From: an archaeon | Lineage (GTDB): Archaea; Thermoproteota; Nitrososphaeria; Nitrososphaerales; UBA183 | Assembly: GCA_021786335.1 (NCBI GenBank) | Contig: JAJYNM010000012.1 | Span: 1 to 15,488 of the forward strand | Reading direction: 5' to 3' | DNA: 15,488 nt | Shown: piece after piece, positions 6,889 through 14,266 of the stretch | Layout: every line of letters begins with the position of its first letter | Numbering within the stretch: the first letter of the stretch is position 1 | Program-made: the position numbers and the translations under genes | The notes under the pieces: model-generated | Database searches by the model: none | Seen by the model: only the letters and a program-made list of their open reading frames with translations | What the model was told of the DNA's origin: nothing

Positions 6889-7723
6889 GGTTTCCGCCTT
6901 CGCCGCGTATGAAGTCAGGAGGGCACTGGCGAAGAAGAAGGTGCTCGCCGTGGTCGCATTCACGATTCTCATCGATACGGTCCCTTATTACATCCTGTCG
7001 ACTTCGGGGGCCTCCTTCATCCCCGCCGAACTGTATCCCTACCTCTGGGTCGCCGGCGTCTTAGCCCCATTCGCGCTCTTCATCCAGTTCATCGCGATAT
7101 TGATAGCGGCGGGTGCCATGTCTGAAGAGTACGAAGCAGGCACCGCAGAGATCCTGCTGGCCAAGCCTGTCAGCAGGACGGAGTTCATGATGGGCAAGTT
7201 CCTCGGAGGCTACCTGCTTCTAGCTTTAGTGATAGCGATGAACGCAGCGCTCAGCGTGATAGCCGCGGACTGGGCGTTCGGGCCTCAGGCCGGTCTTTGG
7301 ACGCTCCCCGGAGTCGTGCTGCTGGAAGTCTACTCGACCGCCCTGTTTTTCACGGTGGCTTTCATGATAGGGGAGCTGGTCAGGCGATCTTCCCTGGCAT
7401 ACATCTTGTCCTCGGCGCTCGTTGTCTCCAGCCAGATAATCGGCACCTATCTCTCCATCGCCTTCGAATTGACGGGGGGGAGGTTCTATGAGACGATACA
7501 CACCTACCTTCCAACGACGGTCGCCGGCTCCTTGCCGACACAGTACGAACAGGCTCTTCTCCCAAGCTCCGCCGGGAGGCTCTTCCAATTGATACTCGGA
7601 CCGCTCGGTGGGGCGCCCTCTGAAGTCTCAGCGGCCATTATCGTAGCAGTCTACGCTGTGGCAGCGGGGGCCATCTCGCTTGCCTACTTCAGGCGGGCAG
7701 ATGTTTCGAAACGGATAAGCTAG
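6869..7723 (+). CDS. ABC-2 type transporter, permease protein
   Basis: This 284-residue integral membrane protein has about six helices (about 25-45, 58-82, 110-133, 145-168, 174-197 and 254-273). The cytoplasmic loop MSEEYEAGTAEILLAKPVSR (84-103) is the hallmark of ABC-2 permeases, where it contacts the ATPase. A GTG at 6866 sits directly before ATG 6869. GAGG at 6861-6864 is a short ribosome-binding site for either, and ATG is preferred. The gene overlaps the ATPase gene and ends the unit begun at 5237. No T-rich terminator is obvious after 7723, apart from a weak pyrimidine stretch near 7740. Confidence 0.9.
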   Translation: MAIRATRVSAFAAYEVRRALAKKKVLAVVAFTILIDTVPYYILSTSGASFIPAELYPYLWVAGVLAPFALFIQFIAILIAAGAMSEEYEAGTAEILLAKPVSRTEFMMGKFLGGYLLLALVIAMNAALSVIAADWAFGPQAGLWTLPGVVLLEVYSTALFFTVAFMIGELVRRSSLAYILSSALVVSSQIIGTYLSIAFELTGGRFYETIHTYLPTTVAGSLPTQYEQALLPSSAGRLFQLILGPLGGAPSEVSAAIIVAVYAVAAGAISLAYFRRADVSKRIS

Positions 7724-7843
7724 GCGAGGACCCGAGACGACTTTCCTCATTGCTAGGGAACGTCCGGGGGGCCGGTCCGAAGCGCAGCTTGACGGGCCAA
7801 AGCTCAATAGGGAATCGGCGTTCTTCAGGTTTCGCTGTCAAAG

Positions 7844-8464
7844 TTGAACCGGATATGCGTCGTTACCTCGGAGGCGCGCTCCTACTTCGCCCTCGTTACA
7901 AGGCTGAGGAGAGCGGAACTCCCCTTCTCGAGCCTCGTCCCCGACTCCGACCTTCGCGGATGCGAGGTGATCCTGACCACCGCGCTCGAGGCGAGGCGGT
8001 TCGGGCAAAAGGCACTTGCGCTGGAGGCGCTCGACGACAACCCTGGGGTATTCAAGGGCCAAGTCCTTTCCCGTCTGGGTATCGCTGGTGACACCATCCT
8101 AATCGGCGTCGATCCCGGGAAGAGGACTGGCGTGGCCGTCTTCTACGGCCAAAGGAAGCTTGCCCTCAGCACGCTCGAATCGGCGGCCTCTGTCTGCGTG
8201 CGGATCGGCGCCTTCGCCAGAGGCATCCCTGAGAGCCGGCTCCTGGTCAGGATAGGGGACGGCAACAGGCCAATGGCCATGAAGCTGGTCGAGCTGCTGA
8301 AGAGGGAAGTCCCCCGAGCTGCGATAGAGTTGGTGGACGAGTCAGGGACCTCTGCGGGGAGCTCAAAGCTCAGGGGAGTCCAGCGGGACCAGGCCGCAGC
8401 GGCCAAGATTGCCTTCAGGAAGGGGACGGTAGTCAGGTCGGCCCCGACCAGAACCCGCGGCTGA
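7844..8464 (+). CDS. RNase H-fold nuclease-like protein (RuvC/YqgF type)
   Basis: This is a 206-residue protein. The second half carries an RNase H-fold pattern like Holliday-junction resolvases: strand 1 with ILIGVDPGKRTGVAVF (D90), RIGDGN (D139), ELVDESGTS (E162, D165, E166; compare the DE motif of YqgF) and RDQAAAAKIAF (D182) near the end. These acidic residues could bind two metal ions and cut nucleic acid. Residues 1-80 form a separate small alpha/beta domain (CVVTSEARSYFALVTRL) that I do not recognise. The start is TTG 7844, because no ATG or GTG is in frame between the stop at 7808 and the conserved part; this is uncertain. The 3' end overlaps the convergent helicase gene by 32 bases. 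Nuclease activity is an inference from the fold, and a structural role is possible. Confidence 0.72.
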   Translation: MNRICVVTSEARSYFALVTRLRRAELPFSSLVPDSDLRGCEVILTTALEARRFGQKALALEALDDNPGVFKGQVLSRLGIAGDTILIGVDPGKRTGVAVFYGQRKLALSTLESAASVCVRIGAFARGIPESRLLVRIGDGNRPMAMKLVELLKREVPRAAIELVDESGTSAGSSKLRGVQRDQAAAAKIAFRKGTVVRSAPTRTRG

Positions 8465-10292
8465 GCGATTCTACTATATCGGGGGATAGGTCGCCTTTGA
8501 CGAGGTCCCTCCTGAGCCAGGAGGGCATCAACTCCATGGTCGATGCCGTCCCGAACCTTTCGTCCAAGAAGAACACCATACCTCGCTTCCCTGGGTTCCG
8601 GACGTGCCGCCCCGCTGCCTGGAACGCCTTCCTGAGGGCCGGGAGGCGCGAAAGCATAAGATACGAGTCTCGTTCTCCTGCCCTCTTCAGGCTCTCGTAC
8701 TCTGCATACATCATGGGAGATGGGGGCGGGAGGGCCATGCCGACGACCACTATCGACCCCATGGCACCACCTTCGAAGTCCTCTCCCTCCGAGAACCGTC
8801 CGCCCTGGACCGCGAATAGGACGGAGTCATCCGTCGACCTGAACGAGTCGAACACCTCTGTGGCCTGGGCGTTCGATAGGCCGGGGGTCTCGACCACTGT
8901 CTTCCTGCTGCCGACGCTCTTCGACACCATCTCATAGATTGGGCCCAGGACTGAATAGGAAGGGGCAAAGACTCCGACGCCCGAGCTGGTGGATCTTATC
9001 GCCGCGGCTACCCTCGCAGATATCCGCTCGTACATCTGGGGGGTCCGCTGCTTGTAACGGGTCGAAGTCCCGGTGTCGATGGCGGTCTTGACTACGACCG
9101 CCGGAGCCGCCCCGACTCGATACATCGTGACAGACCCCGGTCGGAGGCCCACGGACCTGGCGAAGACGCTGGACGGGCTCACTGTGGCCGAGAGGAGGAC
9201 AGCGCTCCTGAAACTCTTAAAGTAGCCATAGGCATCCTTGACAGGGTCTGGATCTACGAGCCCGAATGAATCATCCCACTTCACCAACAAGGCGGGTCCG
9301 GAGGAAGAGAGCCTGGCGATGAAATCTCCCACGCGGAGAATGAGTGAGGGGAGCCGTCTCTCGTAGACAACCGACCCCCAGGCGGCGCCCGAGCTCGCGT
9401 TGAGCTCGAAGGCAAGGTTCTGGAGCCACGCCGTCCCATGCGCGCTGCGGAACCGGTCCAGGACCGAGCCCCTGTCGAGCAACCAACCCTGGCGCTCCTC
9501 GGCCAAGCGCTCCAGCGTGACCAGCAGCGACTTTAACGCCCCAGCAGCTTCTTCCATGAGCATCGCATCAGCCTCACCTATTGCCCCTCTGACCTGTTCG
9601 AGGGTGACGACGGAAGAGTTCACGCCTCGGTAGAATTCCCTGAGATTGTGTGCCTCGTCCACCACCAAAATCGTCTGCTTCTTCTCTATCGAGTTCCGGT
9701 CAAAGAGGACAGGCGCGGCTCTCGCGTCGAGGGCATAGTGGTATGGCACCACAGCCACAGTTGCCTGCGCTACTGCCAGCCTCGCCACCTCGTAGGGGCA
9801 GACATGGGTAGCTTCGGATCGGCTCATCAGTTCGGGATGGCTCGGGGAGCGGGCCAGGGACTCCCTCACCAGGTCGTCGAACCCTCCTGCGAGTGGGACG
9901 TTGAGAAAGTACGAGCACAAGCTGTTGCTGATGTTGAAGGTGCAGTACCAGCCGAACGACTCCCTCGGCACCAGTCTCCCCCGCCGGAGGAGGCAATAGT
10001 CGAACTTCGAGAACAAGGAGGCCGCTTTGAAGTGATGTTTGAGCTGCAGCCTTGAAATTTCTTCGACTACCCTGTTGATCTGCCTCTTGGTCCTGCAAGC
10101 GTATATTACCTTGCAACCAGTTTCCTCCGCCACTGAAAGGGCGCCCGTGAGAACCGCAGCCGTCTTGCCGAAGCCGCTCATTGCTTCTGCGACCAGGATT
10201 TCTCCGTCTCGACATGTATCGCGGACTCGAAGGGCGAGTTCCTTCTGGCCCGGGCGGAAGACGGCGTACGCGAACCTGTCCTCTATGTCCAC
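8433..10292 (-). CDS. XPD/Rad3-type superfamily 2 helicase with iron-sulphur cluster cysteines
   Basis: This 619-residue ATP-dependent 5'-3' DNA helicase is of the XPD/Rad3/DinG family, used in DNA repair. The Walker A motif reads EAMSGFGKT (36-44), slightly off the usual E-A-x-T-G-x-G-K-T. Four cysteines (C100, C117, C126 and C165 in HVCPYE) match the 4Fe-4S domain. Motif II is VDEAH (211-215), motif III is LLSATVSP, and motif VI is QAAGRHVRNPGKRG. Length fits archaeal XPD (about 550-620). The start is GTG 10292, with a TAAATA-type box about 24 bases upstream. It lies 38 bases downstream of the HD phosphohydrolase gene. Archaea lack a full TFIIH complex, so the protein probably works alone or with repair nucleases. 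The neighbouring RNase H-fold gene is a possible partner by position only. Confidence 0.93.
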   Translation of the reverse strand: MDIEDRFAYAVFRPGQKELALRVRDTCRDGEILVAEAMSGFGKTAAVLTGALSVAEETGCKVIYACRTKRQINRVVEEISRLQLKHHFKAASLFSKFDYCLLRRGRLVPRESFGWYCTFNISNSLCSYFLNVPLAGGFDDLVRESLARSPSHPELMSRSEATHVCPYEVARLAVAQATVAVVPYHYALDARAAPVLFDRNSIEKKQTILVVDEAHNLREFYRGVNSSVVTLEQVRGAIGEADAMLMEEAAGALKSLLVTLERLAEERQGWLLDRGSVLDRFRSAHGTAWLQNLAFELNASSGAAWGSVVYERRLPSLILRVGDFIARLSSSGPALLVKWDDSFGLVDPDPVKDAYGYFKSFRSAVLLSATVSPSSVFARSVGLRPGSVTMYRVGAAPAVVVKTAIDTGTSTRYKQRTPQMYERISARVAAAIRSTSSGVGVFAPSYSVLGPIYEMVSKSVGSRKTVVETPGLSNAQATEVFDSFRSTDDSVLFAVQGGRFSEGEDFEGGAMGSIVVVGMALPPPSPMMYAEYESLKRAGERDSYLMLSRLPALRKAFQAAGRHVRNPGKRGMVFFLDERFGTASTMELMPSWLRRDLVKGDLSPDIVESLSRGFWSGPT

Positions 10293-10310
10293 GAGGCGAC
10301 AGGAGGCCCT

Positions 10311-10318
10311 AATATTTA
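10311..10318 (-). promoter_or_regulatory. TATA-like box for the helicase gene
   Basis: TAAATATT on the minus strand is centred about 23-24 bases before GTG 10292, in the 38-base gap after the HD gene. It suggests a separate, leaderless transcript even in this tight spacing. Confidence 0.5.
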
Positions 10319-10330
10319 GTGCCCCCGCAC

Positions 10331-11623
10331 CTAGGTCATCCTGGCTAGGAACCCCTTTTCGTTGAAGATCCTGTTCGCCACCCTCGACACCCCTCTCCTG
10401 TGCTTGGTAGTCGTGTAGACCCGGAGGACGTCCATGAACCCGGCGATGGACCCGACTAGTGGTAGCTTTGCCAGCGGGACAGACTTCAGCACCTGTTTGT
10501 TCTCCTCCATCATCAGGAGGCCTATCGTCTTGAACACCTCCCTCGAGTAGGTGTTAGGAACTGACGGTGTGGTAGGGACGTCCAGATACAGCGCCTCTGG
10601 GTTCGTCCTAGCCTCCTTCGCTATCAGCGAGACCGTTTCGCTTCGGGCGTCCTCGTCGGTGAAGATCCTGCCTATCTTCCCTTCCGTCCGCTGCATCACC
10701 CGTTCGAAGGCGCACTTCACCAGGCGCCTGTCCCTGAAGCCCAGGGCGAGGCGCTTGGCCTCCTTGAGTTCCCGGTTCGATGGTTCCAAGGTGACCAGCC
10801 TGTGCAGGACCACCTCGTCTGTCAGCTCCAAGTAACTCTCCATGTCAGAAAGGTCTGTCAGGCCAAGCACGCTGTCGGCTAGAGTCATCGCGCGTACCAG
10901 CATCAGCTCTGCAGCCCTCACCGTCCTGTGGAAATAGACGGCCTTGAACATCTCATAGCGGGCTAGCAGCAGCGCCTCGAAGGCGTAGAGCGCGGTGTCG
11001 TCTATGACCAGGTGTCCCTCGACCACTCGCATCGAGTCGATTACGCGTTGGATGTCGACCTTGCCGTATTCGACTCCGGTGAAGTAGGAATCTCGCGGCA
11101 GGTAGTCCATCATGTCGGCGCTCAGCCCACCGGCTACGATCTCGTTCATGAACGGCTCCTTGGACCTCGCCCTCCCTACGGCGAGGTCAGACATCTTCTT
11201 CGAGGAGTACCCGTTCCTCTCCAAGATGTCGCTCACTGTCGTCTCCAATATCACCCTCCTTGAGATTTCCTCATGGGAGCGCTCACCTTTCCCTGAGAGC
11301 ACCTCCTCGTACATGTGCGAGAATGGTCCATGCCCGACGTCGTGCAAGAGGGCCGCGATCCTGACCTCTTGTATCATGTCTCGGCTCACGTCACAGGACC
11401 GCGCCAGTGACTCGGCAACTTGACCCGCCACGTGCATGGTCCCCATCACGTGCTCGAACCTAGTATGAGTGGCACCCGGGTAAACCATGTACGACCCTGC
11501 GAGCTGATGAACCCGCCGGAGCCTCTGGACGAATGGGGAGTCTATGAGCTCCCGTTCCGCCTCTGTCGTCTTGATGTAGCCATGGACCGGGTCTCGTATC
11601 TCGGCCACGGCGCCCGCAGTCAA
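10331..11623 (-). CDS. HD-domain phosphohydrolase, SAMHD1-like (COG1078 type), possible dNTP triphosphohydrolase
   Basis: This is a 430-residue soluble enzyme. The HD metal site is complete: H58 in HTRFEHVMG, H94-D95 in LLHDVGHGPFSH and D170 in SADMMDYLPRDSYFTGVEYG, whose wording closely follows SAMHD1 and bacterial dNTPase relatives. DPVHG near residue 11 is also typical of the family. Such enzymes cut dNTPs to deoxynucleosides and triphosphate, though some COG1078 proteins have other substrates. The start is TTG 11623, with TTTAAG centred 28 bases upstream. GTG 11608 is possible but would lose five residues. Thymidylate kinase lies 26 bases upstream and the helicase 38 bases downstream, a context that fits control of the nucleotide pool. 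Confidence 0.9.
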   Translation of the reverse strand: MTAGAVAEIRDPVHGYIKTTEAERELIDSPFVQRLRRVHQLAGSYMVYPGATHTRFEHVMGTMHVAGQVAESLARSCDVSRDMIQEVRIAALLHDVGHGPFSHMYEEVLSGKGERSHEEISRRVILETTVSDILERNGYSSKKMSDLAVGRARSKEPFMNEIVAGGLSADMMDYLPRDSYFTGVEYGKVDIQRVIDSMRVVEGHLVIDDTALYAFEALLLARYEMFKAVYFHRTVRAAELMLVRAMTLADSVLGLTDLSDMESYLELTDEVVLHRLVTLEPSNRELKEAKRLALGFRDRRLVKCAFERVMQRTEGKIGRIFTDEDARSETVSLIAKEARTNPEALYLDVPTTPSVPNTYSREVFKTIGLLMMEENKQVLKSVPLAKLPLVGSIAGFMDVLRVYTTTKHRRGVSRVANRIFNEKGFLARMT

Positions 11624-11648
11624 CCTAAGGCAGACATGCCTCTGCCAA

Positions 11649-11654
11649 CTTAAA
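11649..11654 (-). promoter_or_regulatory. TATA-like box for the HD gene, overlapping the tmk stop codon
   Basis: TTTAAG is centred about 28 bases before TTG 11623. The TAA stop of the thymidylate kinase gene (11650-11652) is part of this box. Confidence 0.5.
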
Positions 11655-12264
11655 TGGTTCGCCCGCTGGCGCCCAATGCCTTGGACACTGCCGAGCGGAT
11701 CGAACCGCCTACCTCTTCAATCCCTGCCCCCGCGTCAACCACAGTCCAGCCGAATCTCTTGGCCAGCTCGAGATAGGTTCGCCGGGCCGTCTCTTGAAGG
11801 TTCGCGTCCCCTTCATAGGAGTCTTTCGTGCCACCGCGCCTGGGCATCGTCTTTGCGAGCGGAGCGTCCAGGACGAGTGTGAGGTCTGGTTCGGGGAGTC
11901 CGGAGTCGAGGGCCCTCAGCCACTCGAGGGCCAAGCCGCTCGAGACTCCGTAGGCCAGATTGGACCCTGTGTATCTGTCGACTATCGTCACGTCGGTCTT
12001 CGAAAGTGTGGCCTCCAACTCGCCCTTCTTCTCCCACCTGTTGGCCGCGTACAACATGGCCCGCACTTGGGGCGGGTATGATATCTTCCCGTCGAGGAAA
12101 TCTCGGATTTGCTTTCCGATGGGGGTCTCGTATGCAGGGAAAGAGAGGGCACTGACTGAAAATCCCCGGGCTTCCAACCACGCTTTCAGCAAGGAGGTCT
12201 GGGTTCTCTTCCCAACCGCGTCGACCCCTTCGACGGCGACGAATGTCGCACCCGGGCGGCTCAC
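11650..12264 (-). CDS. tmk: Thymidylate kinase
   Basis: This 204-residue enzyme phosphorylates dTMP to dTDP with ATP, a needed step in dTTP synthesis. The P-loop is EGVDAVGKRTQ (12-22), with arginine where many kinases have threonine or serine. FPAYETPIGKQI (42-53) and DRYTGSNLAYG (96-106) are the thymidylate-binding and DR motifs. The lid region PRRGGTKDSYEGD (141-153) carries basic residues. Length is standard. The start is GTG 12264, with TTTAGA centred about 24 bases upstream, so the mRNA is probably leaderless. It sits 35 bases after the DUF2070 stop and 26 bases before the HD gene. The K-R pair in the P-loop is unusual enough that a related nucleoside-monophosphate kinase cannot be excluded, but the other motifs favour Tmk. 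Confidence 0.9.
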   Translation of the reverse strand: MSRPGATFVAVEGVDAVGKRTQTSLLKAWLEARGFSVSALSFPAYETPIGKQIRDFLDGKISYPPQVRAMLYAANRWEKKGELEATLSKTDVTIVDRYTGSNLAYGVSSGLALEWLRALDSGLPEPDLTLVLDAPLAKTMPRRGGTKDSYEGDANLQETARRTYLELAKRFGWTVVDAGAGIEEVGGSIRSAVSKALGASGRTI

Positions 12265-12285
12265 GGTCTCCGGTGTTACAGCGCG

Positions 12286-12291
12286 TCTAAA
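12286..12291 (-). promoter_or_regulatory. TATA-like box for tmk
   Basis: TTTAGA on the minus strand is centred about 24 bases before GTG 12264, within the 35-base gap after DUF2070. Confidence 0.4.
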
Positions 12292-12299
12292 TCCGTTTC

Positions 12300-14084
12300 C
12301 TAAAAGACCATGGCCGCTATCAGCAGCAGCCCAGAAACGACCATAGCCAACCGAAAGTATCTTTTTGCGAACGCCGAGCTCGACTGGGTGATGGCTGCAA
12401 ACTCCTCCAAGGCCTGCGCCCCGAACACCCTGAACTTTCGGTTTTCGGTCGCTGAGCCGTATTCAGGCGGGGCCAGCCTCGAGTCTGCCAGTTGCGCGAG
12501 CTTTGTCGCTAGTTCGACTATTGCGTCGACGCTGGTCGCCTCTCCCAGTGCCTCGTATCCTCGCTCCACCGTCAGCCCTCTGGCCGCGAGGTTGTGGCTA
12601 TCCGAGGTGCAGAATTCGACAAGGTCATACCCTGCGGAGTCGAGGGCCTTCTGCACCTCTCCGCGTAGGGCCGACGCGGAGTTGTTCGCGTCAGCGAGCA
12701 CTAGGACCGACTTCATGTCTCCTGACCGGACCATCAGGAGACCGATGCCGTTCTCGGTCAGGTCCCCTCTGCCTACGAACCCCACCTCGGCAGAGTGCGC
12801 ATAGGCCACTTCGAATTCTTTGGTCTCCTCGTCCCCCGTCGCCTTGAGCAGCCGGCTCCAGCCAGGGTCGCTGATGTCTGGCGACTCCAGGCCGTCCGCT
12901 ATCGAGTTGTGTGCGTCCACCACCGACACCTCGAGCCCTGCCTCGGAGGCGAGCCCGACCATGACCTCCTCTACCCCCGTGTCGAGGTCGTCGGACCCGT
13001 AGGGGGCGAAAGAGATGGTGAGGAGCGCGTCGTTGGAGAAAGCCGTCGCGCTGGCGGTGGCTTTGCCGACCCTCGCGTGCAAAGGGCCACGAACGAGGGG
13101 GTCTCTCTCCAGCTCGATGGACTTCGCGAGCTCCTTTACGCCTTTGGCGTAGTCGAGCGTGTCTGCCCTGGTGGCGAGGTTCCGCTCATGTCCGCCGGGT
13201 CTGTGGAGCGTCATGACGTGTCCGAGGCCCCTGAATTCCCTTGAGATTACTCCGGGGAGGTCGTAGCTCCCAATCGGGTAGAAGGGACCGGGGTGTACCC
13301 CCGGGAGCACCAGGTACGTGTCGCCTGCGCGCGTCTTGAAACGGAGGACTTTCGTGGTGACTTCGACCTCCTCGGAGTGGCTGGCAATCACCGCTTCGAG
13401 CTCGTCCGGGCGCCCTGCCGTCCATGTCTTCATGAAGGCCCTGAACAAGCTGAGGGGGTCGTAGCCACGGCTTGTCTTCTTTCGCCCCAAGAGTGCTGGG
13501 AAGGCCACGATGACGGCGAACGAGAGGGCCCCGGAGACCAGCGCGATGCCGTCCAGGCGGGCCGCATGGTCCGCAGGCGCGACGATCAGCATGGTAATCG
13601 CAGGGTGTAGCGAAGCAAGCCCGAACGACAAGGCCGCGTTCTTCGTGAACGCGCCGTTGATTACCAGATATTCCACACCGGCGCAGACGAAGGCGCCGTA
13701 CAGGTAGGCGTTGGTGAGAGAGCCAGGGGAGCTGGCCGCCCAGGCATAGGCTCCCCCAACTGCGACCAGGAGGAGCCAGAGAAGGGCGCCGGCGAGCAGG
13801 AGCGCGAGGACCCTCCTGAAATTGGCTATGGTGTCCTTCTCGGCGAAGTTGAGGACGCGCGATATCGCGTAGCCAGACACCACGAACACCAGAACTGCGA
13901 GGACCGACGACAACGCCTCTGCCCTCCACCCAAGCGCCAGCGCGAGGACTAGCGTCGTGACCCCTCCGTACAACATTAGCCTGGGAGACGACGGGAGGAC
14001 GAACAGGTGCCTGTATCTGCTCGCTAAAATCTCTGTGGAGGATTGATTCCTCTGCCTCGGCTCAGGCGAAGACGTTGATGACAA
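12300..14084 (-). CDS. DUF2070 family archaeal membrane protein
   Basis: This 594-residue protein matches the archaeal DUF2070 family, whose function is unknown. The N-terminal half (about residues 35-200) holds about six or seven membrane helices. Residues 210-570 form a large soluble domain, and a last helix lies at 577-593. The soluble domain has a striking set of short motifs with possible metal ligands: VLPGVHPGPFYPIGS (H264), RPGGHERN (H299), VDAHNSI (D390, H392) and SDSHN (D495, H497), which suggests a hydrolase-like metal site. ATG 14084 lies inside the sec61-beta gene, giving a 23-base overlap, and no separate TATA-like box is evident. It is probably co-transcribed with Sec61-beta. 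This pairing recalls other archaeal genomes and hints at a role in membrane protein handling. Confidence 0.88.
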   Translation of the reverse strand: MSSTSSPEPRQRNQSSTEILASRYRHLFVLPSSPRLMLYGGVTTLVLALALGWRAEALSSVLAVLVFVVSGYAISRVLNFAEKDTIANFRRVLALLLAGALLWLLLVAVGGAYAWAASSPGSLTNAYLYGAFVCAGVEYLVINGAFTKNAALSFGLASLHPAITMLIVAPADHAARLDGIALVSGALSFAVIVAFPALLGRKKTSRGYDPLSLFRAFMKTWTAGRPDELEAVIASHSEEVEVTTKVLRFKTRAGDTYLVLPGVHPGPFYPIGSYDLPGVISREFRGLGHVMTLHRPGGHERNLATRADTLDYAKGVKELAKSIELERDPLVRGPLHARVGKATASATAFSNDALLTISFAPYGSDDLDTGVEEVMVGLASEAGLEVSVVDAHNSIADGLESPDISDPGWSRLLKATGDEETKEFEVAYAHSAEVGFVGRGDLTENGIGLLMVRSGDMKSVLVLADANNSASALRGEVQKALDSAGYDLVEFCTSDSHNLAARGLTVERGYEALGEATSVDAIVELATKLAQLADSRLAPPEYGSATENRKFRVFGAQALEEFAAITQSSSAFAKRYFRLAMVVSGLLLIAAMVF

Positions 14085-14220
14085 TCGACACAGCTATCAA
14101 GGCAATAGACCCGATGATGACGATTTCAGGCCTGATCTTCACGCCTTGCGTCTCTTCGTTGAAGAAGGTGAGCAGGCCTGCGCTCGATGCGGGCATCGGC
14201 GCGTTGTCCTTCTTGCTCAT
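14062..14220 (-). CDS. Protein translocase subunit Sec61-beta (SecG-like, archaeal)
   Basis: This 52-residue single-span protein is the beta subunit of the archaeal SecYE-beta translocon. It begins MSKKDNAPMPASSAGLLTFF, where PMPASSAGL followed by a phenylalanine is the family signature. Next come NEETQGVKIRPE and a C-terminal membrane helix (IVIIGSIALIAVSIVINVF). The N terminus faces the cytoplasm. A CTTAAG box at 14247-14252 lies about 30 bases before ATG 14220, so the leader is very short. The stop lies inside the DUF2070 gene (23-base overlap), implying co-transcription and coupled translation. Small size makes this gene easy to miss. Confidence 0.93.
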   Translation of the reverse strand: MSKKDNAPMPASSAGLLTFFNEETQGVKIRPEIVIIGSIALIAVSIVINVFA

Positions 14221-14246
14221 CGAGAGACTCGGCCGCCCATAGAGTT

Positions 14247-14252
14247 CTTAAG
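14247..14252 (-). promoter_or_regulatory. TATA-like box for sec61-beta and DUF2070
   Basis: CTTAAG is centred about 30 bases before ATG 14220, in the 46-base gap after the exporter-like gene. It is a weak match to the consensus, but its spacing is like that of the other boxes in this window. Confidence 0.35.
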
Positions 14253-14266
14253 CGTAACGTCTGGTT

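Noticed and set aside
7750..8091. 113-codon plus-strand open frame with an ATG/TTG start
   Set aside because: It has arginine/proline-rich shadow composition and overlaps the RNase H-fold gene, which has clear motifs in another frame.
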